Assembly (NCBI RefSeq): GCF_000143765.1
Contig: NZ_GL379771.1
Span: 930,001 to 994,000, forward strand
DNA: 64,000 nucleotides
Reading direction: 5' to 3'
Origin: Sphingobacterium spiritivorum ATCC 33861
GTDB lineage: Bacteria > Bacteroidota > Bacteroidia > Sphingobacteriales > Sphingobacteriaceae
Shown here one piece after another: positions 1-9,593 of the stretch. The notes beneath the pieces are model-generated. The model did not search any database, was not told where the DNA came from, and saw only the letters and a list, made by a program, of their open reading frames with translations. Both the position numbers and the translations under genes were made by a program. The first letter of the stretch is position 1, and each line of letters opens with the position of its first letter.

Positions 1-321
1 GGTAGCGATATTTCCATACATTTCACCATTCCCTACCGAAATACTGGTTCTCTTCAATCCTTCCAATGTTTCCGGAAAGAAAGATTTCAGTTCCTCATTA
101 GATAACGGAGTCAGTCCTTTCAATTTATTCTGTACTTCCTCCATTTTTGCCGCACCATCAGTTAGATTATTCAGATTTTTGACTCCAGAAACTACGTCTG
201 TGATACCTCCTTTTTCTTCTGTAGAGGTATCACCGTCTTCACTTTTTTTATTTCCGCCACAGGCAGATAGTAAAACTGCAGACAAAGTAAGAGTTGAAAT
301 AATTTTGAAATAGCTTTTCAT
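1..321 (-). CDS. Lipoprotein of unknown function, 3' end cut by window edge
   Basis: The reading frame stays open from the ATG at 321 to the window edge, giving 107 codons without the C-terminus. The N-terminus is a lipoprotein signal: a Lys, a hydrophobic stretch, then the lipobox LSAC with Cys21 as the likely lipidated residue. A polar Gly/Asn/Lys/Ser/Asp/Glu-rich linker follows, typical of a Bacteroidota surface or periplasmic lipoprotein. I recognise no domain in the visible part. It has its own well-formed promoter (431-460) and a leader of roughly 100 nt. Function is unknown. Confidence 0.75.
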   Translation of the reverse strand, partial: MKSYFKIISTLTLSAVLLSACGGNKKSEDGDTSTEEKGGITDVVSGVKNLNNLTDGAAKMEEVQNKLKGLTPLSNEELKSFFPETLEGLKRTSISVGNGEMYGNIAT

Positions 322-430
322 ATGTATAAAATTTGTTTTTTAAAGACCGACGGGCGGATTCTAAACTGTACTGATTCGTATTTGTGAGGCTTGTACCACA
401 CAGATTTTCATATATAACTTATTTGTTTAA

Positions 431-460
431 CAAATATAAAAAATCCCGCCACATATACAA
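431..460 (-). promoter_or_regulatory. Bacteroidota-type promoter for the lipoprotein gene
   Basis: Read on the minus strand, a TTG at 460-458 is followed after 19 nt by TATATTTG at 438-431. This matches the Bacteroidota consensus of TTG near -33 and TAnnTTTG near -7. Transcription would start near 424, leaving a leader of about 100 nt before the ATG at 321. Confidence 0.65.
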
Positions 461-545
461 CAATCTATTAAACAGCATTTTACTGATTCGAAAAAATTGA
501 ATGCATCTGCTCTTCTAAGATATGTTTACTTCTGTAAAGCAATTA

Positions 546-583
546 ACAAAAAAAGAGGCATCACTTAAAAGTAATGCCTCTTC
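546..583 (-). terminator. Intrinsic terminator downstream of gcvP
   Basis: An inverted repeat at 553-582 (AAGAGGCAT ... ATGCCTCTT) is followed on the minus strand by a run of T. It lies about 20 bases after the gcvP stop codon. Confidence 0.8.
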
Positions 584-602
584 CAGTATTATAATAAAAG
601 GC

Positions 603-3476
603 TTATGCCTCCATGTATTCTTCAATAGAAGGACATGAGCAAATCAGTGTACGGTCTCCCTGAGACTCATTTACACGTCCTACAGATGGCCAGAATTTAT
701 GTGCTTTCAGATAGTCTAACGGATATGCAGCAGTCTGACGGCTGTATGATCTTGTCCACTCATCTGCAGTCACCACAGCAGCTGTGTGTGGTGCATGTTT
801 CAAGACATTCTCTGTCTGATCAATCTCTCCCGATTCTATTGCCGCAATTTCCTGACGGATAGCGATCAATGCATCACAGAAACGATCTAATTCTGCTTTA
901 GATTCAGACTCTGTAGGTTCAACCATTAAGGTACCTGCCACAGGGAAAGAAACCGTTGGTGCGTGGAAACCGTAATCCATCAATCGTTTAGCGATATCAG
1001 CAACTTCCACTCCTACGTTCTTAAAGTTCCGGCAATCCAGGATCATTTCATGCGCACAGCGACCATTGATTCCGGAATATAAGACCGGATAATGGTTTTC
1101 TAATCTGGATTTGATATAGTTTGCATTCAGAATAGCTGTTTTAGTTGCATTTGTCAGACCATCTCCGCCCATCATAGCAATATAAGCATGTGAGATAACC
1201 AGAATAGATGCAGAACCAAAAGGAGCTGCTGAGACAGCATGAATACCTTCTTCACCTGAAGTTTCTACTACTTCATGGTTCGGTAAGAACGGAACCAGAT
1301 GTTTAGCGACACCTATAGGACCCATACCCGGGCCACCGCCACCATGCGGAATACAGAATGTCTTATGCAGATTCAGGTGACATACGTCAGCTCCGATATG
1401 ACCCGGACTTGTCAGGCCTACCTGTGCATTCATATTCGCCCCATCCATATATACCTGACCTCCGTTTGCGTGGATGATCTCACAGATCTCAATAATAGAT
1501 TCTTCGAATACACCGTGTGTAGATGGATAAGTAACCATCAATGAGTTCAGATTAGCCGCATGTTCCTCAGCTTTCGCTTTTAGATCAGCTACATCTATAT
1601 TACCGAAATCATCACATTTCACTACGACAACTTTCAATCCCGCCATTGATGCAGATGCTGGGTTGGTACCATGAGCAGATGCAGGAATCAAACAGATATT
1701 ACGGTTATGATCACCCCGGCTTTCATGATAAGCACGGATCACCATAAGACCGGCATATTCTCCCTGTGCTCCGGAGTTTGGTTGAAAACTCATTTTCGCA
1801 AATCCGGTTATCTCAGACAACCAGTCATTCAGTTCACCGATCAATTGCATATATCCCGAAGTCTGATCCAGCGGTGCAAACGGGTGAAGTCCGCCAAACT
1901 GTGCCCAGGTCACAGGAACCATTTCTGCTGTAGCATTCAGTTTCATGGTACATGATCCCAACGGAATCATAGAGTGACATAAGGAAAGATCCTTCGCTTC
2001 TAATGATTTGATATAACGTAACATCTCATGCTCAGAGTGGTAGCTATTGAAAATAGGATGTGTCAGATAAGCACTCTGACGAACCAGTTCAGCCGGAATA
2101 GAAGATGAAATCGCTTTCTCAGCAGCATCAAAATCAACATCACTCAGTGTCTTGCCGATTATTTTAGCAAATACTTTTGTGATGGTTTGAATATCTTCGA
2201 AGGTCGTCGTTTCGTCAATAGAGATTTTTACTTCTGTACCATTGTAATTGAAGTTCATCTCATTATTCAACGCTTCTGCCTTTAATGAACCGGCATGTTC
2301 TCCAAGTTCGAAACGAACCGTATCAAAATATGTTTTGTTCAATTGAGTATAACCCAGTGATTGAACAGCATGATCTAATAATTGTGCAAGATCGTTGATA
2401 CGGCTTGCAATATTTTTAATCCCCTGTGGTCCGTGATATACCGCATAGAAAGAAGCCATAATAGCCAGTAATGCCTGTGCAGTACAGATATTAGAAGAAG
2501 CTTTATCACGGCGGATATGCTGCTCACGGGTTTGCAGAGCCATACGAAGTGCGTAGTTACCGTTTGAATCAGAAGTAACGCCTATGATACGTCCCGGAAT
2601 ATTACGTTTGTAAGCATCTTTTGTAGCGAAGAAAGCCGCATGAGGACCTCCAAAACCCATTGGTACACCGAATCGCTGCGAGTTACCGACAACAACATCA
2701 GCACCCCATTCTCCCGGAGGCGTCAGTAAGGCAAGACTCATCAGGTCTGCCGCTACACAGATTGTCATTCCTTTTGCATGAACAGCATCAGCGAACGCTT
2801 TGTAGTCAATGATAGATCCGTCGCCCAGTGGGTACTGTAAGAAAACCGCAAAAACATCGTCTGTCAGATTAGATTCTGAAACAGATGCAATTTTCAATTC
2901 AATTCCAAAAGAGATTGCTCTTGTTTTCAATACATCAATCGTCTGCGGAAATGCTTTTTCTGAAACCAAAAAAGTGTTTGCTGCTTTATTTTTACGCGCA
3001 GAGTACAACATAAACATTGCTTCTGCAGCTGCAGTTGCTTCATCTAACAAAGATGCATTCGCAATTTCCAAACCTGTAAAGTCAGTAATAACCGTCTGGA
3101 AATTCAACAGTGCCTGAAGGCGACCCTGAGCAATTTCAGCCTGATATGGCGTATACTGTGTATACCATCCCGGATTTTCGAATACATTTCTCTGGATAAC
3201 TCCCGGAAGAATTACATCGTAATATCCCTGGCCAATATAGGATTTGAATACCTTATTTTTTTCGGCGATTTGCTTAGCTCTTTTCAAATAGGCAGTTTCA
3301 CTCAATGCTGCAGGCAGGTTTAATGCATTTTTAGCTCTGATTTGAGAAGGAACCGTTTGATCAATCAGCTGATCAACAGCGTCAACACCTAAAGCTGACA
3401 ACATCTCATTCACTTCAACCTGACTAGGACCGTTGTGACGACTTTCGAATTTTTCTTGAAAATGTATTTTACTCAT
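603..3476 (-). CDS. gcvP: Glycine dehydrogenase (decarboxylating), P protein of the glycine cleavage system
   Basis: This 957-residue protein has the length of the single-chain GcvP homodimer, not the split two-subunit form. It is the PLP enzyme that decarboxylates glycine and passes the aminomethyl group to lipoyl-GcvH. The PLP-binding segment [18 protein letters not shown] is present, with the Schiff-base lysine at about residue 705. The N-terminus (FESRHNGPS) and the GSCTMKLNA motif in the second half are also typical. The T protein gene gcvT lies 11 kb away at 14721 and gcvH is not in the window, so the system is dispersed. A promoter-like TATCTTTG and a structured leader of about 80 nt precede it. 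Confidence 0.97.
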   Translation of the reverse strand: MSKIHFQEKFESRHNGPSQVEVNEMLSALGVDAVDQLIDQTVPSQIRAKNALNLPAALSETAYLKRAKQIAEKNKVFKSYIGQGYYDVILPGVIQRNVFENPGWYTQYTPYQAEIAQGRLQALLNFQTVITDFTGLEIANASLLDEATAAAEAMFMLYSARKNKAANTFLVSEKAFPQTIDVLKTRAISFGIELKIASVSESNLTDDVFAVFLQYPLGDGSIIDYKAFADAVHAKGMTICVAADLMSLALLTPPGEWGADVVVGNSQRFGVPMGFGGPHAAFFATKDAYKRNIPGRIIGVTSDSNGNYALRMALQTREQHIRRDKASSNICTAQALLAIMASFYAVYHGPQGIKNIASRINDLAQLLDHAVQSLGYTQLNKTYFDTVRFELGEHAGSLKAEALNNEMNFNYNGTEVKISIDETTTFEDIQTITKVFAKIIGKTLSDVDFDAAEKAISSSIPAELVRQSAYLTHPIFNSYHSEHEMLRYIKSLEAKDLSLCHSMIPLGSCTMKLNATAEMVPVTWAQFGGLHPFAPLDQTSGYMQLIGELNDWLSEITGFAKMSFQPNSGAQGEYAGLMVIRAYHESRGDHNRNICLIPASAHGTNPASASMAGLKVVVVKCDDFGNIDVADLKAKAEEHAANLNSLMVTYPSTHGVFEESIIEICEIIHANGGQVYMDGANMNAQVGLTSPGHIGADVCHLNLHKTFCIPHGGGGPGMGPIGVAKHLVPFLPNHEVVETSGEEGIHAVSAAPFGSASILVISHAYIAMMGGDGLTNATKTAILNANYIKSRLENHYPVLYSGINGRCAHEMILDCRNFKNVGVEVADIAKRLMDYGFHAPTVSFPVAGTLMVEPTESESKAELDRFCDALIAIRQEIAAIESGEIDQTENVLKHAPHTAAVVTADEWTRSYSRQTAAYPLDYLKAHKFWPSVGRVNESQGDRTLICSCPSIEEYMEA

Positions 3477-3565
3477 GGATGTAAAAAGTTACCGCTTTTT
3501 GTTCAGTACCGGCCCTCGGTTTATAGGGCTTTATTTCTTCACAAAACAGACGAATTTTGGATGTG

Positions 3566-3573
3566 CAAAGATA
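3566..3573 (-). promoter_or_regulatory. Candidate -7 box of the gcvP promoter
   Basis: The minus strand reads TATCTTTG, a full match to TAnnTTTG. The -33 position carries a T-run rather than a clean TTG. A start near 3559 would give a leader of about 83 nt. Confidence 0.45.
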
Positions 3574-3880
3574 CATATTTTCAAAGCCTAAAAAAAGTGA
3601 TTTTTGTCTTGTGACACACGAAGTATACGTACCCTGTAAAACAACCGTTTGCGCTATCATTTTAATAAAATATATTCACCTGTTCATCGCATTTGTAACA
3701 CATCATTTTACCTTCCCTGTGAGCTTTTTTATAAATAAGAGAATCAGGGTGATCCTATTTTTTCATTATGACAATTTCTGGCTCAAAAAGTCTGTTTATA
3801 TTACTATATTTATAATGAGGACAGGTTCCAATAGTCTCATAAACAATTTCATAAACACCAATAATCTGCTAATAGACACC

Positions 3881-3896
3881 AGTTTCACGTGGAAGA
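3881..3896 (+). other. Weak parS-like site
   Basis: AGTTTCACGTGGAAGA shares its first 14 bases exactly with the two sites next to mnmG at 54108 and 54152. It has two mismatches to the 16-bp parS consensus TGTTTCACGTGNAACA. It lies about 44 kb from the candidate oriC, so it could be an outlying ParB site or chance. Confidence 0.35.
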
Positions 3897-3981
3897 AATT
3901 CCTTATGCAGAAACCGGAAAACAAGAAGGCCCGATCAGGTGTTCTATTTTATTACTACAGGAGGATGTAAACCCATATACC

Positions 3982-4926
3982 ATGAGACAAACAACAGATA
4001 CGCTATTGATGATCCGGCCGGCATCTTTCAGAAAGAATGAGCAGACATCAATCAATAATTATTTTCAACATACCATCCCCGGTTGGTCTGATGAGCGTAT
4101 CAATACCTGCGCTCAGCAAGAGTTCGACAATTTTGTCTCCTTATTAAAACAACATGATATCAGACTTATTGTCATACAGGATGACGGCCAACACGATACA
4201 CCTGACAGTATCTTTCCGAATAACTGGATATCTTTTCATGAAAACGGAGAAGTAGTGCTCTATCCTATGTTTGCTGAAAACAGAAGAAATGAGCGTAAAA
4301 TAGATATTTTCGCTCCGCTGAAAGAAGCCGGATACGCTGTAACTGATCGCCGGGACTTCACTTCATCAGAAAATCAGCATCTGTTTTTAGAAGGAACAGG
4401 AAGTCTTATTCTGGATCGGGTAAACCGAAAAGCATACTGCTCGCTCTCCCCAAGAGCCGATAGTGATCTTGTACACCGTTTCTGTCTGACTATGGATTAT
4501 ACACCCGTTCTGTTCGAATCCTTTCAATCAGTTGGTGATCTTCGTAAAGCGATATATCATACAAATGTGATGATGGCAGTCGGAGACCATTTTGCGGTGC
4601 TCTGTGCAGATGCAATAGACAATAAATTGCAACGCCAGCTGGTGATTGACAACCTGCATCAGGACAATAAAGAGATTGTATTTATTACTGAGGAGCAGGC
4701 GGGCAGATTTGCCGGAAACATTTTACAGGTGCATTCCGTCTCCGGAGCTTCGTTTGTCGTGATGAGCAGTCAGGCATACGACTGTCTGCTCCCTATACAG
4801 CGGGATATGCTCTCGCAATATGGTACACTCCTTAAAAGTCCACTGAACGTAATTGAAACCTGTGGCGGAGGAAGTGCTAGATGCATGATGGCAGAAGTCT
4901 TTCTGCCGCAACAAACGATATCTTAA
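3982..4926 (+). CDS. CtlX-type citrulline/arginine-deiminase-superfamily hydrolase
   Basis: I use the ATG at 3982 (314 aa). An upstream in-frame GTG at 3889 adds 31 residues that do not look conserved. The protein is a guanidino-modifying fold member, related to amidinotransferases, arginine deiminases and dimethylarginine hydrolases. It has the early LLMIRPASFRKNEQT segment, the DSIFPNNWISFH motif and a C-terminal ETCGGGSARCM motif with the candidate nucleophile Cys294. Families of this type are annotated as citrulline utilization hydrolase CtlX. The substrate is inferred from family only. Its stop codon overlaps the end of the convergent bshC by 4 bases. Confidence 0.8.
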   Translation: MRQTTDTLLMIRPASFRKNEQTSINNYFQHTIPGWSDERINTCAQQEFDNFVSLLKQHDIRLIVIQDDGQHDTPDSIFPNNWISFHENGEVVLYPMFAENRRNERKIDIFAPLKEAGYAVTDRRDFTSSENQHLFLEGTGSLILDRVNRKAYCSLSPRADSDLVHRFCLTMDYTPVLFESFQSVGDLRKAIYHTNVMMAVGDHFAVLCADAIDNKLQRQLVIDNLHQDNKEIVFITEEQAGRFAGNILQVHSVSGASFVVMSSQAYDCLLPIQRDMLSQYGTLLKSPLNVIETCGGGSARCMMAEVFLPQQTIS

Positions 4927-6512
4927 TAAAGTATGCTAAACTTAAAATCAAGAGGGTTAAAATGCTTGTAAAGCTCACGGAAAAGTTCATCTCCATATTT
5001 GACATACAGCAGAGCAAAGTTTTCGGTGCGTTCCTGTAAACCTCCTCCCGGAAACAGTTTTTCCTTTACTCGTTCAATCTGCGTCAATGCTTCATTATGA
5101 TTGCGCTTATCTGCTTTCAGAAGCTTTTTCTCCAGATTCTTTATTGCCTTTTTTAGTCTGGCCTTGACGGCATCTGTACTCGGCCCAAGACTGGGGTCAA
5201 TTTTATGTGTACGAAGCTTTATTTTACCGAAAATCGCATTTAGCTCCATCCATTCATCATTAAGATTCAGGCGATGCGTAGTATGCCTGCGGACATAGTC
5301 ATTCTTAAGCGTATTTGCAGGCTTAAATATGCTTTTGAATGTCAGATCCAGACGAAAGATTTTACCAGCAATAGTATCATCGGTGATCATGGCAGAATTA
5401 CGGGGTACCAAAATCGGAAAATCAACAGCATACTGATCAAAATTTGCTTTTAACTGGAGCCAGTATACCATTTCAGCTCCTCCGCCGATGTAGGCCAGAT
5501 TAGGGAGTATTATTTCCTCATACATAGGCCGCATGATCACATTCGGGCTGAAGCGCTCCGGATAGTTGTCAATCTCCATTTCTAATTCTTCCCTGCTGAA
5601 ATAGACATCCTGATGCAAAACTTCATAACGGCCGTCATCCAGTTTGACAATACGTTCTCTGTACGTATCTGTTAAATAGAAAAAGTTGATCTCCCGGGCA
5701 TGCACCTGAGTAGAAAAACCCTTCTCTTCCAGTTCTTCAGAAGTTTTCTGAATAGCCTTAAAACTTTTTTCCTGAAGAATATCTTCTTTGATAACCGGAG
5801 CAAATACCTTTTTCAATTCCCGGCTATCGGCATCCAGAATAACTAAACCATATTCTTTAAAAAGACTATGTACAAAAGTTCTGGTTGCGTCTGCCAGATT
5901 ATTATGTTCAATGTACGCCTTATCGACTTTATCATTTAGTTTACAGGAATTGTCTGAAAGGCCTAATATTGCCTTATACTGTTTGACCGCTTCTTCGATA
6001 CTTTCGGTGGCCATACGTCCGGTTGCAGATACAGCCGGAGTATCCCAACTTATCTTTTTACCAAAGACACGTGTATGATTTATCTCTTCAAAATCGTGAT
6101 CTTCTGTAGCCATCCAGTATACAGGCACAAAGTTTTTATCCGGGTGCGCCTTTTTCAGATCGTCTGCTAACCGGATAGCTGTAATGATCTTAAAAATAAA
6201 ATAAAGGGGTCCTGTGAATATATTAAGCTGATGCCCGGTGGTTACGGTGTAGGTATTTTCGTCAAGTAAGGCGGTAATATTGGCTTCAACGGCAGGTGCA
6301 TCAGCAAGCAGATCTGTATATTGAGCCCGCAACTGATCGACCAGCAATGGTCGGTGTGTGAAAGTCTTTTTGTGTTCAATTTGCTTTGCAAAACCATCCA
6401 GATCAGGTCGGTTTCCATAAAAAGGCTGTAGCTCCGGATGGTTGTCCAGATAAGCGATTAAGGTCTTGGAAAAACTGTTGGTATCACGGTAATCTATATA
6501 AGTTGCTTTCAT
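4923..6512 (-). CDS. bshC: Bacillithiol biosynthesis cysteine-adding enzyme BshC
   Basis: This 529-residue protein matches BshC, which adds cysteine to glucosaminyl-malate in the last step of bacillithiol synthesis. Visible features are the N-terminal YRDTNSFSKTL segment, the motif TGHQLNIFTGPLYFIFK near residue 100, and YWMATEDHDFEEINHT soon after. A strongly charged coiled coil rich in Lys, Glu and Leu follows around residues 420-490. Length fits the family. The bshA and bshB genes are not in the window. The gene is convergent with the CtlX-type gene and appears to be a single transcript unit. Confidence 0.93.
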   Translation of the reverse strand: MKATYIDYRDTNSFSKTLIAYLDNHPELQPFYGNRPDLDGFAKQIEHKKTFTHRPLLVDQLRAQYTDLLADAPAVEANITALLDENTYTVTTGHQLNIFTGPLYFIFKIITAIRLADDLKKAHPDKNFVPVYWMATEDHDFEEINHTRVFGKKISWDTPAVSATGRMATESIEEAVKQYKAILGLSDNSCKLNDKVDKAYIEHNNLADATRTFVHSLFKEYGLVILDADSRELKKVFAPVIKEDILQEKSFKAIQKTSEELEEKGFSTQVHAREINFFYLTDTYRERIVKLDDGRYEVLHQDVYFSREELEMEIDNYPERFSPNVIMRPMYEEIILPNLAYIGGGAEMVYWLQLKANFDQYAVDFPILVPRNSAMITDDTIAGKIFRLDLTFKSIFKPANTLKNDYVRRHTTHRLNLNDEWMELNAIFGKIKLRTHKIDPSLGPSTDAVKARLKKAIKNLEKKLLKADKRNHNEALTQIERVKEKLFPGGGLQERTENFALLYVKYGDELFRELYKHFNPLDFKFSILY

Positions 6513-6615
6513 TCCTGCTTATTAAATTATTGGTGTATTCGAAAAAAAATACACTTGTCCCATAGGGAACCTAACAAAAATAAAAATTTAGCGGGAATGA
6601 AAGGCCCTTCTTCTA

Positions 6616-7950
6616 TTATTTGACAATAGTCCCATAAAGATCAAAGTCTTCAGCACGGTCAATCTTTACCTGAACAAAATCTCCTATGCGGGCATAGGTA
6701 TCTTTTGCAGAGATTAACACCTCATTATCAACCTCAGGAGAGTCATATTCTGTACGTCCGATGAAATAATCACCATCCACTTTATCAACCAGCACTTTAT
6801 AGGTCTTACCTATTTTCTCCTGATTAATATCGTATGAAATTCCTTGCTGAACCTCCATAATCTGTTCTACACGGGATTCTTTTACTTCTTCCGGTACATC
6901 ATCCGTTAACGAATAAGCATGGGTTTTCTCTTCATGTGAGTAGGTAAAACAGCCCAGGCGGTCAAAACGGGATTCTTCTACCCATTCCAACATCTCCTGA
7001 AAGTCCTGTTCAGTCTCACCGGGATATCCGCAGATTAATGTTGTGCGAAGAGCAATATCCGGCACTTTATCCCGGATCTGATTCACCAGATCAATTTGTT
7101 TTTGTTTTGTTGTACCTCTACGCATAGATTTCAGCATATTATCCGAAATGTGCTGAAGAGGCATATCTAAGTAATTACAGATATTCGATCGCTCTGCCAT
7201 TGCATCCAGTATATCCATTGGAAATCCGGAAGGATAAGCATATTGAAGACGAATCCATTCTATACCGTCTACGTCAGAAAGATTACGCAAAAGATCAGAA
7301 AGATTACGCTTACCATAAATATCCAGACCATAATAAGTCAGATCCTGAGCAATAAGAATTAATTCCTTTGTACCATTAGAGGCTAGGAATTTCGCTTCTT
7401 TTACCAGATCTTCCATCGGTTTGGAAACATGCTTTCCGCGCATCAACGGGATAGCACAGAACGAACATGGTCTGTTACAGCCTTCTGCAATTTTAAAATA
7501 TGAAAAGTGTAAAGGTGTAGACAGCATGCGCTCACCCAGTAATTCATGGCGGTAATCTGCTCCTATACTGGATAATAACTCAGGCAAATCATTTGTTCCG
7601 AAGTAAGCATCTACACTGGAAATTTCAGCTTGCAACTCCGGCTTATAACGTTCGGACAGACAACCCGTTACGATCACCTTATTGATTTTACCTTGCTCTT
7701 TGAGCTCGCTGTATTGAAGAATGGTATCAATAGATTCCTGTTTGGCATTATCGATAAAACCACAGGTATTGATAACCACAATATCATTATTTTGAATATT
7801 AGAGGCCTCATGTACCACCTCCATTTGATTCCCTTTTAACTGTCCCATCAGCACTTCACTGTCATGAATGTTTTTGGAACATCCCAACGTGATCACATTA
7901 ACACGGGGTTTCTGCTTAATTTCAGCAGATCTTACAGATTTTGTTTTCAT
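6616..7950 (-). CDS. rimO: Ribosomal protein S12 methylthiotransferase RimO
   Basis: I choose the ATG at 7950, one base after the ftsY stop, over a start 12 codons upstream that would run into ftsY. The resulting 444-residue protein is a radical-SAM methylthiotransferase. The N-terminal UPF0004 domain carries Cys24, Cys63 and Cys97 for one Fe-S cluster. The radical-SAM motif CNRPCSFC has Cys158, Cys162 and Cys165. A C-terminal TRAM domain follows. RimO methylthiolates an Asp of ribosomal protein S12. The tight junction suggests co-translation with ftsY. Confidence 0.95.
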   Translation of the reverse strand: MKTKSVRSAEIKQKPRVNVITLGCSKNIHDSEVLMGQLKGNQMEVVHEASNIQNNDIVVINTCGFIDNAKQESIDTILQYSELKEQGKINKVIVTGCLSERYKPELQAEISSVDAYFGTNDLPELLSSIGADYRHELLGERMLSTPLHFSYFKIAEGCNRPCSFCAIPLMRGKHVSKPMEDLVKEAKFLASNGTKELILIAQDLTYYGLDIYGKRNLSDLLRNLSDVDGIEWIRLQYAYPSGFPMDILDAMAERSNICNYLDMPLQHISDNMLKSMRRGTTKQKQIDLVNQIRDKVPDIALRTTLICGYPGETEQDFQEMLEWVEESRFDRLGCFTYSHEEKTHAYSLTDDVPEEVKESRVEQIMEVQQGISYDINQEKIGKTYKVLVDKVDGDYFIGRTEYDSPEVDNEVLISAKDTYARIGDFVQVKIDRAEDFDLYGTIVK

Positions 7951-7951
7951 A

Positions 7952-8926
7952 TTACCTTGCAGATTCTTTGAATAAAGAATCAACAAATTCTTTTTTATTG
8001 AACAATTGTAAATCGTCTATCTTCTCTCCTACTCCAATATACTTGACCGGGATCTTAAACTGATCTGAAATACCAATTACTACACCACCTTTTGCGGTTC
8101 CGTCCAATTTTGTCAACGCCAACGCATTGACATCTGTGGCCTGGGTGAATTGTGTACACTGCTCTATTGCATTTTGCCCGGTAGAAGCATCCAGCACTAA
8201 CAATATCTCATGCGGTGCTCCCGGAATAACTTTTTGCATGACATTCTTGATTTTCCCCAACTCGTTCATCAATCCCACTTTATTATGCAGGCGACCTGCA
8301 GTATCAATAATAGCCACATCATCTCCGTTGGAAACAGCAGACTTGATCGTATCAAAAGCAACAGATGCCGGGTCAGAACCCATAGCCTGTGCCACAACAC
8401 GTACACCGACACGTTCTCCCCATAATTTTAGCTGATCCACTGCTGCCGCTCTAAACGTATCGGCAGCACCTAATACTACTTTATTACCGGCAGCTTTCAA
8501 TTGGTGAGCAAGTTTACCTATCGTCGTTGTCTTACCAACGCCGTTGACACCCACGACCATGATCACATAGGGTTTATGATTTCCGTATTCAAAGTTTTCG
8601 AAGTCAGAGCTGTTATTCTCTGCAAGCAAAGCCTGTATTTCGTCTTTCAGCAGATTATTAAGCTCAGAAGTATTGATGTATTTGTCTTTTGCTACACGTG
8701 CCTGAATACGATCTATGATTTTCAGTGTAGTCGTCACGCCGACATCTGAAGTAACCAGTATCTCTTCCAGTTCATCAAGCACGTCATCATCCACAGTAGA
8801 TTTACCAACCACTGCTTTTGTAATTTTAGACAAAAACCCCTCTTTAGTTTTTTCTAAGCCCTTATCTAGCGCTTCCTGTGCTTCTGGCGTTTCTTGCTTC
8901 TTTTTGAAAAAATCGAATAATCCCAT
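7952..8926 (-). CDS. ftsY: Signal recognition particle receptor FtsY
   Basis: This 324-residue protein is the SRP receptor GTPase that docks ribosome-SRP complexes at the inner membrane. It starts with a short basic and acidic segment (MGLFDFFKKKQ) rather than the long acidic A domain of E. coli. The NG domain follows, with the P-loop GVNGVGKTTTIGKLA, the DTFRAAA motif, DTAGR and the TKLDGTAKGG motif. It sits between the ribosomal small-protein group and rimO, a common Bacteroidota order. The terminator at 9036-9072 separates it from those small genes. Confidence 0.97.
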   Translation of the reverse strand: MGLFDFFKKKQETPEAQEALDKGLEKTKEGFLSKITKAVVGKSTVDDDVLDELEEILVTSDVGVTTTLKIIDRIQARVAKDKYINTSELNNLLKDEIQALLAENNSSDFENFEYGNHKPYVIMVVGVNGVGKTTTIGKLAHQLKAAGNKVVLGAADTFRAAAVDQLKLWGERVGVRVVAQAMGSDPASVAFDTIKSAVSNGDDVAIIDTAGRLHNKVGLMNELGKIKNVMQKVIPGAPHEILLVLDASTGQNAIEQCTQFTQATDVNALALTKLDGTAKGGVVIGISDQFKIPVKYIGVGEKIDDLQLFNKKEFVDSLFKESAR

Positions 8927-9033
8927 AGATGTCCTGAGCGAAACCGTGTAATGTAAAATGATTCTGTCGCATAGGTTTTATCCCTTTGCAGAACAGATAT
9001 CCGCATCAAATATACGCAAATTTAGATGTAACG

Positions 9034-9072
9034 AAAAAAGCCCTTTCGGTAATATACCAAAACGGCTTTTGA
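9034..9072 (-). terminator. Terminator downstream of the rpmB-rpmG-DUF4295 group
   Basis: An imperfect inverted repeat (AAAAGCC...GGTA / TACC...GGCTTTT) at about 9036-9070 ends in T residues on the minus strand. It lies about 50 bases beyond the DUF4295 stop, so ftsY probably uses its own promoter or readthrough. Confidence 0.65.
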
Positions 9073-9121
9073 GAATTTTTTAAAGAAAAACTTTAAAAAA
9101 GGAATATCTTACTGTTTCGTC

Positions 9122-9283
9122 TTATTTAGTAGCTGCAGCTAAAGCATCTTTCACTTTATCATTGTGAATCATGCTTGATTTGAAAGTATAAGCTCCAGTT
9201 TTTGCAGAACGAGTAGTAATAATAACCTTTGTAAATTCTTTACCGCCACCTTTTTGTAACGATGCAACTGCTTTCTTTGCCAT
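9122..9283 (-). CDS. DUF4295 small basic protein, probable ribosome-associated protein
   Basis: This 53-codon gene (MAKKAVASLQKGGGKEFTKV at the N-terminus) runs from the ATG at 9283 to a TAA at 9122. It is small, basic and shares the MAKK start style of the L33 gene upstream. It matches the DUF4295 family, known to me only from Bacteroidota and usually next to rpmG. Its position in a ribosomal protein operon and its composition suggest a ribosomal or ribosome-associated role. From memory it may be the Bacteroidota large-subunit protein called bL38, but I am not certain of that. Confidence 0.85.
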   Translation of the reverse strand: MAKKAVASLQKGGGKEFTKVIITTRSAKTGAYTFKSSMIHNDKVKDALAAATK

Positions 9284-9334
9284 GTTTTTATATTTTTTAA
9301 CTCAATATCCCACAAGGGATCATTGTGATAATGA

Positions 9335-9517
9335 TTATTTAATTTCTTTGTGAACAGTAACTTTTCTCAACACCGGATTGAATTTTTTCAATTCAAGACG
9401 CTCAGTTGTGTTCTTTTTGTTTTTTGTGGTGATATAGCGAGACATTCCCGGAAGACCACTTTCTTTGTGCTCAGTACACTCTAAGATTACTTGTACTCTA
9501 TTTCCTTTTTTAGCCAT
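9335..9517 (-). CDS. rpmG: 50S ribosomal protein L33
   Basis: This 60-residue basic protein begins [18 protein letters not shown] and contains the typical bL33 segment [20 protein letters not shown] followed by [12 protein letters not shown]. It belongs to the large subunit near the E site. Only one cysteine is visible, so this is the form without a zinc ribbon. It lies between rpmB and the DUF4295 gene with gaps of about 50-75 bases on the same strand, which supports one transcript. Confidence 0.97.
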   Translation of the reverse strand: MAKKGNRVQVILECTEHKESGLPGMSRYITTKNKKNTTERLELKKFNPVLRKVTVHKEIK

Positions 9518-9593
9518 TGTTTTACTTTATTTTATATCCGCCTTAACGGGGATTGAATTTCAGAATATTTAATGCAACAGGCGACTGACCTAA

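Larger units (their letters stand above)
3477..3981. other. Intergenic region between divergent gcvP and the CtlX-type gene
   Basis: This 505-base gap holds the gcvP leader and promoter on the left. On the right is AT-rich sequence with several weak open frames, none of which looks like a protein family. It also contains a parS-like 14-mer at 3881-3894. I see no RNA gene in it. Confidence 0.5.

Noticed and set aside
603..3476. Several plus-strand open frames of 75-102 codons inside gcvP
   Set aside because: They are antisense shadows of a long, clear gene on the other strand and match no family.
3477..3560. Known glycine riboswitch upstream of gcvP
   Set aside because: The conserved glycine aptamer sequence blocks are absent. 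Only an unassigned hairpin or pseudoknot is possible.
3959..3964. AGGAGG near the CtlX-type gene start as a Shine-Dalgarno
   Set aside because: It lies 17 bases before the ATG at 3982, beyond the usual spacing, and most genes here do not use one.
3557..3970. Open reading frame of 137 codons on the plus strand between gcvP and the CtlX-type gene
   Set aside because: It overlaps the gcvP leader and promoter, is rich in Phe/Ile/Lys/Asn as expected of AT-rich non-coding DNA, and shows no recognisable domain.
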